From Nocardioides allogilvus (GTDB lineage Bacteria; Actinomycetota; Actinomycetes; Propionibacteriales; Nocardioidaceae), in the NCBI RefSeq assembly GCF_003047285.1, contig NZ_PZYX01000012.1, positions 60,776-124,775 of the forward strand: DNA of 64,000 nt, given 5' to 3'. The notes beneath the pieces were generated by a model. The model searched no databases. It worked only from the letters and a program-made list of their open reading frames with translations, and was not told the DNA's origin. Positions 41,891 to 50,696 of the stretch are shown here, in pieces. How positions within the stretch are numbered: the first letter of the stretch is position 1; each line of letters opens with the position of its first letter. The translations under genes and the position numbers were made by a program.

Positions 41891-41941
41891 GCGTTGCAAC
41901 GGCCAACCTGTGACGGAGTCCCCGCTTAGGCGGGGACTCCG
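41891..41941 (-). repeat. Hairpin repeat, copy B (inverted relative to copy A)
   Basis: GTTGCAAC at 41893-41900 (in GCGTTGCAACGGCC) is followed by a 12-bp perfect stem (41914-41925 with 41930-41941) and a TTAG loop. The arm GGAGTCCCCGC is identical to copy A. It lies between the stop of the nuclease-like gene and the stop of the convergent Lrp gene. The 24-bp block of copies A and C is not present here. Confidence 0.85.
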
Positions 41942-41958
41942 CGACAGGAGCGACGCCC

Positions 41959-42411
41959 TCAGCCGAGGGGGCGGTTCTCGTACGGCGTGGAGAGCACGAT
42001 CGTCGTGCGGGTGGAGACGTTCGCGGCGGAGCGGATGCGGGCGAGGAGGTCCTCGAGGTGCCGGGGGGTGGGGACGCGGATCTTGAGGATGTAGGACTCC
42101 TCACCGGCCACGGACCAGCAGGACTCGATCTCGGGGATGTCGACGAGCCGCTCGGGGTAGTCGTCGGGCTGCGAGGGGTCGATCGGCGTGATCGAGATGA
42201 ACGCGGTCAGCGGCCGTCCGAGCTGCTCGTGGTCGACCTGCGCGCCGTAGCCGCGGATCAGGCCGCGCGACTCCAGGCGCTTGACCCGCTGGTGCACGGC
42301 GGAGGTCGAGAGACCGGTGGCCTTGCCCAGGTCGGTGAACGACATCCGCCCGTCCGTGGCGAGCAGGGACAGGATCAGGCGGTCGGTGGTCTCCACGGCA
42401 GGGGTTGTCAC
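41959..42411 (-). CDS. Lrp/AsnC-family regulator
   Basis: A 150-residue regulator. An N-terminal HTH (DRLILSLLATDGRMSFTDLG, then LSTSAVHQRVKRLESRGLI) is joined to a RAM/ligand domain (FISITPIDPSQPDDYPERL ... EESYILKIRV). GTG 42411 leaves a short arm before the HTH; the in-frame start at 42504 adds a basic stretch without family support. Its position 1.3 kb from kamA and the dyad at 39056 suggest it may control the lysine genes (inference). It is divergent from the exonuclease gene. Confidence 0.9.
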   Translation of the reverse strand: MTTPAVETTDRLILSLLATDGRMSFTDLGKATGLSTSAVHQRVKRLESRGLIRGYGAQVDHEQLGRPLTAFISITPIDPSQPDDYPERLVDIPEIESCWSVAGEESYILKIRVPTPRHLEDLLARIRSAANVSTRTTIVLSTPYENRPLG

Positions 42412-42449
42412 GCGCTCAGAGTAGCGACGGATCGTGCAAGGATCCCGGT

Positions 42450-43385
42450 GTGACCGCACAGCGACTGATGCTTCTTGACACGGCCTCCCTGTACTTCCGC
42501 GCATTCTTCGGTGTTCCGGACTCCGTGCGCGCGCCCGACGGCACTCCCGTGAACGCCGTGAGGGGGCTCCTCGACTTCATCAGCAGGCTCGTGGAGGAGT
42601 ACCAGCCGACCGATCTCGTGTGTTGCTGGGACAACGACTGGCGCCCGCAGTGGCGCGTCGAGCTGATCCCGACCTACAAGGCCCACCGCGTCGAGGCGCC
42701 GCGTCCTGACGGCATCCCGGACATCGAGGAGGTGCCCGACCCGCTCGAGGTCCAGATCCCGGTGATCGTCGAGGTCCTCGGTGCGTTCGGCATCTCCATC
42801 GTCGGCGCCGACCACTACGAGGCCGACGACGTCATCGGCACCCTCGCCACCAACGCGAAGATGCCCGTCGACATCGTCACCGGCGACCGCGACCTCTTCC
42901 AGCTCGTCGACGACGCAGCCGAGGTGCGCGTCCTCTACGTCGCCCGCGGTGTCGCCAAGCACGAGCGCATGACCGAGCACGTCGTGGTCGAGAAGTACTC
43001 CGTCCTCCCCCAGCAGTACGCCGACTTCGCCACCCTGCGCGGCGACGCCTCCGACGGCCTGCCCGGTGTCGCGGGCGTCGGCGACAAGACGGCCGCAAGC
43101 CTGCTCCTGTCGTACGGCGACCTGTCGGGCATCCGAGCGGCGGCGGCCGATCCCGGCTCGGCGCTGGGGCCCGGCCCGCGAGGCAAGATCCTGGCGGCGG
43201 CCGACTACCTCGAGGTCGCCCCGACGGTCGTGGCCGTGGCCCGCGACATCGACCTCGGCACCCCGGAGTGCGCCCTGCCGCGCTCGCCGAAGGACCCCGA
43301 GGCGCTGGCGGCCCTCGCCGAGCGCTGGGGGCTGAACAGCCCGGTCGAGCGCCTCACCAAGGTGCTCGCCGGACTCACTCCGTGA
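42450..43385 (+). CDS. 5'-3' exonuclease (PolI N-terminal/FEN family)
   Basis: A 311-residue flap-nuclease fold protein without a polymerase domain. LMLLDTASLYFRAFFGV, YEADDVIGTLAT and IVTGDRDLFQLV supply the acidic metal ligands. The helix-hairpin-helix GLPGVAGVGDKTAASLL binds DNA. It is a stand-alone homologue of the PolI 5' nuclease that processes flaps and RNA primers. The GTG at 42450 is 38 nt from the divergent Lrp start. The stop overlaps the convergent helY stop by 11 nt. Confidence 0.9.
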   Translation: MTAQRLMLLDTASLYFRAFFGVPDSVRAPDGTPVNAVRGLLDFISRLVEEYQPTDLVCCWDNDWRPQWRVELIPTYKAHRVEAPRPDGIPDIEEVPDPLEVQIPVIVEVLGAFGISIVGADHYEADDVIGTLATNAKMPVDIVTGDRDLFQLVDDAAEVRVLYVARGVAKHERMTEHVVVEKYSVLPQQYADFATLRGDASDGLPGVAGVGDKTAASLLLSYGDLSGIRAAAADPGSALGPGPRGKILAAADYLEVAPTVVAVARDIDLGTPECALPRSPKDPEALAALAERWGLNSPVERLTKVLAGLTP

Positions 43386-46182
43386 CGGAGGAGTAGGCCA
43401 CGACACCGCGCTTGAGCGCCTTGACCGTCTCGCGCGCGGTCTTGCGCAGCGGGGAGTCGCCGGCCGCGTCGGCGACCTGGCCGGCGAGGTCGAGCAGCTG
43501 CTTCATCCAGCGGACGAAGTCACCGGCCGCCAGGTCGGTCCCACCGAGCACGTCGTCGAGGTCGTCGCCCTCCGCCCAGCGGAAGGCGGCCCAGGCGAAC
43601 CCGAGATCGGGCTCGCGCAGGAACTCGAGCTTGTTGTCGCGTTCCAGCGCGTCGAGCTGGCCCCAGACCCGCACGGTGTCGACGAGGGCGGCCTGCACCG
43701 CACCGCCGGGGACCTTCGGCGCGGAGGCATCGTCGGCACGACGGGCCTCGTAGACCAGCGAGGAGAGGACAGCGGCCAGCTCGGAGGCATCGAGGTGGTC
43801 CCAGAGCCCTTCACGCAGCGACTCGGCCGCGACCAGGTCCATGTCGGTGTAGATGCGCCGGAGGTGGCTCCCGCGCTCGGTCACGGTGTCGCCCTCGAGA
43901 TAGCCCAGCGCCGTCAGCACGTTGCACACCCGGTCGAAGGTGCGCGCGACCGTGTTGGTGCGTGACTCGACCCGCCGCTTGAGCGTCTCGGCATCGCGCG
44001 CCAGCTTGAAGGACCGCTCGGCCCAGCGCGCGTGGTCCTCGCGCTCGGGGCACTGGTGGCACGGGTGCTGCTTGAGCTTCGTGCGCAGCTCGGCGATCTC
44101 CCGGTCGATCGGCGAGTCGGTGAAGTCATCCTTGCGGGTCGTACGGCGCGGGGGTGGCGGCGTCAGATTGTGGGTCTTGGTCCGCAGGGCCGAGGCGAGG
44201 TCGCGCCGCATGGCCGGGTTGCGGCCGTTGAACGACTTCGGCAGCCGCATCCGGGTGATGGCCTCGACGGGCGTCTGGAAGTCCATCGGCGCGAGGCGGC
44301 GGGCCTGCCGGTCTGCGGTCAGGACGTAGGGCCGCGGTTCGTGGCCGCCGATGCCGGGATCGATGACGACCGCGAAGCCAGCGAACTTCCCGTTGGGCAC
44401 CATGATCACGTCGCCCGGCTTGAGCCGCGTCAGCGACTCCATCGCCTCCTCGCGGCGACCCGAGCGCCGCTCCCGGGAGGCGCCCTTCTCGACCTCGGAG
44501 ATGCGACGGCGCAGCGCGGCGTACTCCATGAAGTCACCGACGTGGCAGGTGGCGGCCTCGTCGTAACCCGCGATCGCCTCCTGGGCCTTCTGCAGCTGGC
44601 GCGCCATCCCGACGACGGCCCGGTCGGCCTGGAACTGGGCGAAGGACTGCTCCAGCAGCTCGCGCGAGCGCTCGCGGCCGAACTGGTGGACCAGGTTGAC
44701 CGCCATGTTGTAGGACGGGCGGAACGAGCTGCGCAGCGGATAGGTGCGGGTGGAGGCGAGGCCGGCGACCTCGCCGGGGTTCATCCCGGGCTGCCACAGC
44801 ACCACGCCGTGGCCCTCGACGTCGAGCCCGCGGCGACCGGCACGACCGGTGAGCTGGGTGTACTCCCCCGGCGTGATGTCGGCGTGCGTCTCGCCGTTCC
44901 ACTTCGACAGCTTCTCGATCACCACGGTGCGAGCCGGCATGTTGATGCCGAGCGCGAGCGTCTCGGTCGCGAACACCGCCTTCACCAGGCCACGCAGGAA
45001 GAGCTCCTCCACGCAGGACTTGAAGGTCGGCAGCATGCCCGCGTGGTGGGCGGCGACGCCACGCGTCAGGCCGTCGAGGAACTCGTGGTAGCCGAGCACC
45101 TCCAGGTCGTCGTCGGGCAGGTGGCGGCAGCGCTCCTCGACGTAGGCGAAGATCTCGGCGCGTTCCTCGGGGCTCGTCAGCCGGACGTTGGCCGAGAGGC
45201 ACTGCGTGACGGCGGCGTCGCAGCCGACCCGGCTGAAGATGAAGACGATGGCGGGCAGCAGTCCCTCGCTGTCGAGGCGCTCGAGCACCTCGACCCGGCT
45301 CGGGATCCACACGCGCCGGCCGTTGCCGACCTGGCGGGGGTTCTTGGAGGCCCCCGGCTTGCCCTTCCGGGCCGACTTGCGATCGCGCATCAGCCGCGAG
45401 CTCGCCCAGTCGTCGCGCGCGATCCGCACGAGCTCGTCGTTGACGGGCGCGCCCTCCTTCACGAAGCCGGCGCTGGCGTCGACGTCGGAGGAGGCGAACA
45501 GGTCGAAGAGCCGCTTGCCGACCATCACGTGCTGGAACAGCGGCACCGGTCGGCGTTCCTCGACGATGGTGGTCGTCTCGCCGCGCACGGTCGCCAGCCA
45601 CTCGCCGAACTCCTCGGCGTTGGACACGGTCGCGGACAGCGACACCAGCGTGACCGACTCGGGCAGGTGGATGATCACCTCTTCCCAGACCGCGCCGCGC
45701 ATCCGGTCCGCGAGGTAGTGCACCTCGTCCATCACCACGAAGCCGAGCCCGATCAACGTGCGCGAGCCGGCATAGAGCATGTTGCGCAGCACCTCGGTGG
45801 TCATCACCACGATCGGCGCCTCGCCGTTGACGACGTTGTCGCCGGTCAGCAGGCCCACCTTCTCCGGCCCGTAGCGCGCGACGAGGTCGTTGTACTTCTG
45901 GTTGCTCAGCGCCTTGATCGGCGTCGTGTAGAAGCACTTGCGCCCGGTCTCGAGCGCGAGGTGGACGGCGAACTCGCCGACGATCGTCTTGCCGGAGCCG
46001 GTCGGGGCGGCGACCAGCACGCCGCGCCCCTCCTCGATCTCCTTGCACCCCCGCACCTGGAAGTCGTCCAGCGGGAAGTCGTAGAGACCGGCGAACGCGG
46101 CCGTCACCGGGTGCGTGGTCATGCGCGCGTACGTCGACGCGTGCTCGTCCTCGAACACGGGCTCGTCCTCGTGGCCGCTCAT
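43375..46182 (-). CDS. helY: HelY, SKI2-family DExH RNA helicase
   Basis: A 935-residue helicase. Walker A is APTGSGKT (about residue 60), motif II DEVH (about 150), and motif VI QLTGRAGRRGLD. The C-terminal region (DSH-type, ending VKALKRGVVAYSSVTE) matches SKI2/Mtr4-like HelY. It is an ATP-dependent RNA helicase, presumably for RNA turnover. Its ATG overlaps the lipid-kinase stop by 4 nt. The gene order tatA-tatC-...-helY is conserved with mycobacteria. Confidence 0.93.
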   Translation of the reverse strand: MSGHEDEPVFEDEHASTYARMTTHPVTAAFAGLYDFPLDDFQVRGCKEIEEGRGVLVAAPTGSGKTIVGEFAVHLALETGRKCFYTTPIKALSNQKYNDLVARYGPEKVGLLTGDNVVNGEAPIVVMTTEVLRNMLYAGSRTLIGLGFVVMDEVHYLADRMRGAVWEEVIIHLPESVTLVSLSATVSNAEEFGEWLATVRGETTTIVEERRPVPLFQHVMVGKRLFDLFASSDVDASAGFVKEGAPVNDELVRIARDDWASSRLMRDRKSARKGKPGASKNPRQVGNGRRVWIPSRVEVLERLDSEGLLPAIVFIFSRVGCDAAVTQCLSANVRLTSPEERAEIFAYVEERCRHLPDDDLEVLGYHEFLDGLTRGVAAHHAGMLPTFKSCVEELFLRGLVKAVFATETLALGINMPARTVVIEKLSKWNGETHADITPGEYTQLTGRAGRRGLDVEGHGVVLWQPGMNPGEVAGLASTRTYPLRSSFRPSYNMAVNLVHQFGRERSRELLEQSFAQFQADRAVVGMARQLQKAQEAIAGYDEAATCHVGDFMEYAALRRRISEVEKGASRERRSGRREEAMESLTRLKPGDVIMVPNGKFAGFAVVIDPGIGGHEPRPYVLTADRQARRLAPMDFQTPVEAITRMRLPKSFNGRNPAMRRDLASALRTKTHNLTPPPPRRTTRKDDFTDSPIDREIAELRTKLKQHPCHQCPEREDHARWAERSFKLARDAETLKRRVESRTNTVARTFDRVCNVLTALGYLEGDTVTERGSHLRRIYTDMDLVAAESLREGLWDHLDASELAAVLSSLVYEARRADDASAPKVPGGAVQAALVDTVRVWGQLDALERDNKLEFLREPDLGFAWAAFRWAEGDDLDDVLGGTDLAAGDFVRWMKQLLDLAGQVADAAGDSPLRKTARETVKALKRGVVAYSSVTE

Positions 46183-47051
46183 GCGAACACCGACAGGGCA
46201 GCAGGCTCGCAGTTGATCGTCAGCGGCAGGGCGCCGAAGCGCTCGCCGTCGGCGTACGTCGTCACACCTGGTGCGGCGAGGGTGACACTGCGGACGCGGT
46301 GGCGCTCGTATTCCGGCGCCTGCGTGTGGGTGCCGGAGAAGAGCTTGGGATAGGTGCGGATCAGCCTGGGCTTGGTCATCGTCTTGATGATGACCACATC
46401 GAGCAAGCCGTCGTCCAGCAGGGCCCCCTCGGCGATCCGCAGGCCGCCGCCGTAGGAGGTTCCGTTGCCGACGGCGACGAGCATCGCGTCGCGCTGGATC
46501 TGCGCGCCGTCGAGCTCGAGCGTGAACGGGAGGGCGCGGAAGGTGCGCAGCTCGACGAGCGTGGCGAGGTTGTAGCGCATCTGACCCCGTGGCCAGCTCA
46601 TCTCGTTGGCCCGCTCGTTGACGATCGCGTCGAAGCCGGCGGCCAGGACGGTGATGAAGTAGCGCGAGCCGGTGCGGGCCAGGTCGATGGTCCGCGTGCG
46701 GGAACCGATCACACGGTCCGCCGCGGCGACCGGGTCCTGGCGCGGCAGGTCGAAGTAGCGGGCGACGTCGTTCCCGGTGCCCGCAGGGATGATCCCGAGG
46801 GGCACGCCGGTGCCGGCGAGGACCTGGGAGGCGAGGTGGGCGAGGCCGTCCCCTCCGCAGACCACGAGCGCCTCGACGCCGTCGGCGACGCTGGCGCGGG
46901 CCAGGTCGAGGGCCTCGTCGGCGTCGCGTCCCTCGAGGTTGCGCACGATGAGGCCGGCGTCGCGCAGCCGTGACAGTGCCGCCTCGCGGTAGCGCGCGCC
47001 CTTCCCCTTGCCCGAGGTGGGATTGGTGAGAAGAGCGATCTCGCGGGCCAT
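46179..47051 (-). CDS. Diacylglycerol/lipid kinase-family protein
   Basis: A 290-residue DAGK catalytic-domain protein. LLTNPTSGKGKG opens the fold, VVCGGDGLAHLASQVL contains the GGDG nucleotide loop, and IIPAGTGNDVARYFDLP is the second conserved loop. The C-terminal strand bundle follows. It phosphorylates diacylglycerol or a related lipid at the inner face of the membrane. ATG 47051 gives AREIALLTNPTSG, the usual start. It is coupled to helY by a 4-nt overlap. Confidence 0.9.
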   Translation of the reverse strand: MAREIALLTNPTSGKGKGARYREAALSRLRDAGLIVRNLEGRDADEALDLARASVADGVEALVVCGGDGLAHLASQVLAGTGVPLGIIPAGTGNDVARYFDLPRQDPVAAADRVIGSRTRTIDLARTGSRYFITVLAAGFDAIVNERANEMSWPRGQMRYNLATLVELRTFRALPFTLELDGAQIQRDAMLVAVGNGTSYGGGLRIAEGALLDDGLLDVVIIKTMTKPRLIRTYPKLFSGTHTQAPEYERHRVRSVTLAAPGVTTYADGERFGALPLTINCEPAALSVFA

Positions 47052-47071
47052 GTCGACGACCCTATCCAGCC

Positions 47072-47503
47072 TCAGCGACGGTTCTGCTTCTCCGCGCCGA
47101 TCCGCAGCAGCGCGCCCATGTTGTCGGGCGACCCGCCCACGGCGCGCGCCAGCCGGGACAGGGTGTCCAGCACCAGCTCGGCGTCGAACCGCGTGCCTGG
47201 TACGGCGAGCACCAGCCGGTCGCCGTACGTCCCGAGGAGGACCTGGCCGTGGCGCCACGACTGGTGGGCCCGGAGCCGCGAGTCGTCGTCGGTGACCGGC
47301 GCGGGATAGGCCTCGTCGACCGCCAGCAGGTCGCAGGCCAGGACGTCGTCGCCGCACACCAGGCGGCCGGCGACGAGGTGTCCGGACCGCAGGCCGCGAT
47401 CGGCGTGCCAGACCACCTGGCCGACCCCCAGCCACTCGGGCAGGTCGAACGGATCGACGTCGACGATCGGCTTCCTGGTCGGCGCGGGCTCCATGGCCGT
47501 CAC
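47072..47503 (-). CDS. Conserved hypothetical protein in the tat-helY operon
   Basis: A 143-residue protein (GTG 47503; an alternative ATG at 47494). The sequence IVDVDPFDLPEWLGVGQVVWHAD and DSRLRAHQSWRHGQVLLGTYGDRLVLAVPGTRFDAELVLDTLSRLARAVGG is acidic and soluble, with no signal or membrane helix. I recognise no domain. It sits 4 nt past tatC and 20 nt before the lipid kinase gene, so it is in the same transcript. Confidence 0.8.
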   Translation of the reverse strand: MTAMEPAPTRKPIVDVDPFDLPEWLGVGQVVWHADRGLRSGHLVAGRLVCGDDVLACDLLAVDEAYPAPVTDDDSRLRAHQSWRHGQVLLGTYGDRLVLAVPGTRFDAELVLDTLSRLARAVGGSPDNMGALLRIGAEKQNRR

Positions 47504-47507
47504 TGTG

Positions 47508-48347
47508 TCAGATGGTGGAGAGCTCGTCGGGCGAGAGGCCCGCGTTGGGGCTGCGCGCGGCCTTGCGGCGGTCGTTCCAGCGGGCGATGACCTCGGAGAT
47601 GAGGTAGAGGAAGAGCATCGGCACGGCCATGAAGGTCATCGTGAAGGGGTCTGCGGAGGGCGTCGCCACGGCGGCGAAGACGAAGATGCCCACCACGATC
47701 CAGGGCCGGTGGGCGCCCAGCTGCTTGCCGCTCACGACACCGGCGAGGTTGAGCATCACCACGAAGACCGGGATCTCGAACGCCAGGCCGAAGACGAGCA
47801 GGGTGCGGGTGAAGAACTGGAGGTACTCGTTGAACTCGACCAGGTTGGTCACTCCCGGCGGGTTGAGGCCGATCAGCACCTCGAGTCCCTTGGGTAGCGT
47901 GACATAGCCCAGCACCACGCCGATCAGGAACAACGGCCCGGCGATCGCCACGAAGATCCGCGACCACTTCCGCTCAGTCGCGTGCAGGCCGGGCAGGATG
48001 AAGGCCCAGACCTGGTAGAGCCAGAACGGAGCCGTGACCACCAGCGAGCTGAACCCGCACAGCTTCAGGTAGAGCATCAGCCCACCGGCGGCGCCCCCCG
48101 TCGTCGCTTCCGTGGTTCCTTCGGGCAGCCGCTCCGCCGCCTGGTAGTAGGGAGCGCTGATGAGGTCATACAGGGGCATCCTGAAGTAGAGCGCCACCGC
48201 CAGGCCGACGATCAGGAGGGTCCCGGCGCGCAGCACGCGGGCGCGCGCTTCGCGGAGGTGGTCCCCGAGCGCCATCCGGCCGTCAGGGCCGACAGCGTGG
48301 GCAGGCTTGGCAGAATAGAGACGGACGAACCGCCCGACGAAACTCAC
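47508..48347 (-). CDS. tatC: Twin-arginine translocase subunit TatC
   Basis: A 279-residue polytopic protein. GDHLREARARVLRAGTLL, then six transmembrane segments and PFWLYQVWAFILPGLHATERK (first periplasmic/cytosolic loops), are TatC hallmarks. It binds twin-arginine signal peptides and drives folded-protein export with TatA. The start at 48347 keeps the lead DGRMALGDH; an internal ATG at 48275 is possible. It follows tatA by 24 nt. Confidence 0.95.
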   Translation of the reverse strand: MSFVGRFVRLYSAKPAHAVGPDGRMALGDHLREARARVLRAGTLLIVGLAVALYFRMPLYDLISAPYYQAAERLPEGTTEATTGGAAGGLMLYLKLCGFSSLVVTAPFWLYQVWAFILPGLHATERKWSRIFVAIAGPLFLIGVVLGYVTLPKGLEVLIGLNPPGVTNLVEFNEYLQFFTRTLLVFGLAFEIPVFVVMLNLAGVVSGKQLGAHRPWIVVGIFVFAAVATPSADPFTMTFMAVPMLFLYLISEVIARWNDRRKAARSPNAGLSPDELSTI

Positions 48348-48371
48348 AGACGTGCGTCGACGATGCCCGGC

Positions 48372-48659
48372 TCAGCCGGTGTGCTTGTCGGAGCGGATCT
48401 CGGGCTCGACCTCGGACTGCATCGTGGGCTCGGCCTGGGTGGCCGAGGTGGGAGGCAGCTCGGAGGGAGCAGCAGGCGTCGCCGGCTTGTCGTCGTCGTC
48501 GTCGCGCAGGCCCTTGGTCTCGGTCTTGAAGATGCGCAAGGCCTGACCGGTGCCACGGGCGAGCTCCGGAAGCTTGGCAGCACCGAACACGAGCACCACG
48601 ATCGCGAGGATGACAAGCCACTCTGCGCCCTGCGGCATGCCGATCAGCGGGTTGATCAT
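48372..48659 (-). CDS. tatA: Twin-arginine translocase subunit TatA
   Basis: A 95-residue protein. One hydrophobic helix (LVILAIVVLVFGAAKLPELARG, residues about 13-34) is followed by an amphipathic helix and an acidic disordered tail. This is the TatA architecture; the FGxxKLPEL motif is exact. It forms the pore part of the Tat system. ATG 48659 was chosen because GGAG lies 6 nt upstream. An in-frame ATG at 48671 is the alternative. Followed by tatC. Confidence 0.95.
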   Translation of the reverse strand: MINPLIGMPQGAEWLVILAIVVLVFGAAKLPELARGTGQALRIFKTETKGLRDDDDDKPATPAAPSELPPTSATQAEPTMQSEVEPEIRSDKHTG

Positions 48660-48693
48660 GAGTTGCTCCAAAAGTCGGGGATGGCTGCTGCTC

Positions 48694-49698
48694 TCATCCT
48701 ACGCCGCCGTCCTGATAGAGCCTCAGCGCTGCCCGGGCGTCGGCAGTGAACGATTCGGCGAACTCTCGGGGTGCGATGACCGACGCGTGCGGTGCGACCC
48801 GGAACAGCAGCTGCTGCAGCCAGGACTCGCTGGCCACGTCGAGGACGACGTCGAGCGTGCCGTCGGGGCCCGGCGAGGTCTCGTTGACCGGGTAGTACTC
48901 CGGCACCCACTGCGCAGCGGGCTGCAGTCGCAGCGTCACCGCGACGGTCTCGCCGTCTCCGCGGAACCAGCCACCGGACAGGTCGCGCGGCTCGGCTGCC
49001 CGCTCCGAGACGGCCTCGGACAGCTCGGTCGCCGACACGATCCGGTCGAGGCGGAACGCACGGTCGCCGTTGGCGGTGTGGCACCACGCGTCGAGATAGG
49101 TCGCGTCGCCGACCCGCGTGATGGCGCGCGGCTCGACGACCCGCGACGACTGGTCGTCGCGGCTGGGGACGTAGTAGGAGATCTCCAGCTGGAGCCCGTG
49201 CTCGATCGCGCCCTGCAGCACGGGCAGGAGCTCCGCGCCGGGCGACGTGTCGGCAGCGACGTGGATCTGCTGGGCGGCGGACGCTGCTCCGGCCGCCTCG
49301 AGCTTGGCCAGCGTGCGCTCGACGACCTCGCGGGTCTCCGACGACGCGCTCTGCTCCACGGCCCGCAGCGCCACCACGAGCGCCGCTGCCTCCGACGGCC
49401 CGAAGCGCACGGGCCGGGCGAGGTAGTCGGCGTTGTCGACGCGGATGATCCCCTCGCCCTCGAGGGCGTCGAGGTCGACGTTGATCAGGTCGTCGGGGAA
49501 GCCTCCCGGCAGCCCGCACATGAAGAGCACCCGCAGGTCCTTGTCGAGCTGCGCGGCGTCGACCCCGAGGGCCTCGGCGGCCTCCGAGATGCGGACCTCG
49601 CCGTGCTGGTGCAGGAACGGCACGAGCGCGAGCAGTCGCCCGACCTGCTCGCGGGCTGCGTGCACGGTGGGCTTGGGCCCACCTCCTGCGCTCGTCAC
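48694..49698 (-). CDS. pafC: WYL-domain regulator PafC
   Basis: A 334-residue protein with an N-terminal winged helix (about residues 15-70, EVRISEAAEALGVDAAQLDKDLRVLF) and a WYL-type domain in the middle (LQLEISYYVPSRDDQSSRVVEPRAITRVGDATYLDAWC). A WCX-type C-terminal domain follows. PafB and PafC form the heterodimer that activates the LexA-independent DNA-damage response in actinobacteria. The start overlaps the pafB stop by 4 nt. It lies downstream of pafA, the order that gave the genes their name. Confidence 0.94.
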   Translation of the reverse strand: MTSAGGGPKPTVHAAREQVGRLLALVPFLHQHGEVRISEAAEALGVDAAQLDKDLRVLFMCGLPGGFPDDLINVDLDALEGEGIIRVDNADYLARPVRFGPSEAAALVVALRAVEQSASSETREVVERTLAKLEAAGAASAAQQIHVAADTSPGAELLPVLQGAIEHGLQLEISYYVPSRDDQSSRVVEPRAITRVGDATYLDAWCHTANGDRAFRLDRIVSATELSEAVSERAAEPRDLSGGWFRGDGETVAVTLRLQPAAQWVPEYYPVNETSPGPDGTLDVVLDVASESWLQQLLFRVAPHASVIAPREFAESFTADARAALRLYQDGGVG

Positions 49699-50666
49699 GA
49701 CGCCACCCCGCGCAGCCGCGAGACGACGTCGCTGCGCAGGTCGGCGGGCGTCTCCAGGACGGCGTTGGGGCCCAGCGCGAGGACCGAGCCGACGAGGTCG
49801 CGGGCCTGCCCGCTGACGGTGACCCGGTCCCAGCCGGAGGCGTCGTCGGGTCCTGCGACGTCCTCCTCGATCGAGCTGGACTGGCGACGCAGGGCCACGC
49901 CCGTCCGCTGGCGCACGAGCACGGTCGCCTCGATGTCGGGCGTGCGGTGGACCAGGTTGTGCGCCACGGCCTGCACGTCCGTCCCGGCCGGGACGTCGTA
50001 CGCCGCCGACTTGCCGGTCAAGGTCACCTTCCCCTGAACCCGCGAGAGCCGGAAGACCCGCTCAGCCTGCCGGTCGAGGTCGAAGCCCACGACGTACCAA
50101 CGCCCCGAGGACCGCACCACGCCCCACGGCTGGAGGCGGCGGGAGGCCGCCTCCTCACCGGGTCGGCGGTAGTCGAAGGTGATGACCCGGCGCTTCTGGG
50201 TCGCCTCCCAGCAGGCGTCGAACGCCGGCTCCTCGGCACGCAGGCTGGGCGGCACGAGATCGAGGCGGCTCGTGTCGATCTCGACGCCCTGGGCTGCGAG
50301 CTTGCGCATCGCCTCGGTGGTGGCCCGGGCCAGGGTGGCCTGCTCCCAGGCACGGGCCGCGATGCCCAGCACCGCGGCCTCGTCTGCCCCGAACCGGATC
50401 TCCGGCAGCGAGGAGGTGTCGGGCGAGATGCGGTAGCCGAGCTCGTCGTCGAAGTAGTTGTCGAGCGAGCCGACCTCGATCACGACGCCGAGCTCGCGCA
50501 GGTCGTCCTTGTCCCGCTCGAAGGCCTTCTCGAAGGCTTCGTGGCCACGGGGGTTGTCGGCGTACTCACCGTAGTGGGCACGTCGGATGTCCTGCTTCGA
50601 GACGAACCGGGTCTGGGCGAGCAGCATGATGTAGAGGTTGAGCAACCGCTCCGACTTCTCCGCCAT
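49695..50666 (-). CDS. pafB: WYL-domain regulator PafB
   Basis: A 323-residue protein. SERLLNLYIMLLAQTRFVSKQDIRRAHYG is the winged HTH, DKDDLRELGVVIEVGSLDNYFDDELGYRI follows, and VITFDYRRPGEEAASRRLQPWGVVRSSGRWYVVGFDLDR carries the WYL motif (W-Y-V here). It pairs with PafC; the two are translationally coupled. The C-terminal part varies in such proteins. No role in proteasome function itself is implied; the name reflects linkage. Confidence 0.94.
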   Translation of the reverse strand: MAEKSERLLNLYIMLLAQTRFVSKQDIRRAHYGEYADNPRGHEAFEKAFERDKDDLRELGVVIEVGSLDNYFDDELGYRISPDTSSLPEIRFGADEAAVLGIAARAWEQATLARATTEAMRKLAAQGVEIDTSRLDLVPPSLRAEEPAFDACWEATQKRRVITFDYRRPGEEAASRRLQPWGVVRSSGRWYVVGFDLDRQAERVFRLSRVQGKVTLTGKSAAYDVPAGTDVQAVAHNLVHRTPDIEATVLVRQRTGVALRRQSSSIEEDVAGPDDASGWDRVTVSGQARDLVGSVLALGPNAVLETPADLRSDVVSRLRGVAS

Positions 50667-50696
50667 GCCGCTCCCCCGTCCCTCGGTCAGCTCAGG

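Noticed and set aside
40697..41941. CRISPR-like array
   Set aside because: The repeats are three scattered hairpins, not short regular repeats with spacers.
44032..46353. Plus-strand open frame of 773 codons
   Set aside because: It is antisense to helY and lacks any domain. High GC with strong third-position bias creates such long shadow frames.
48275..48347. Shorter TatC start at 48275
   Set aside because: The longer N-terminus contains a GPDGRM lead that I expect in actinobacterial TatC; it remains possible.
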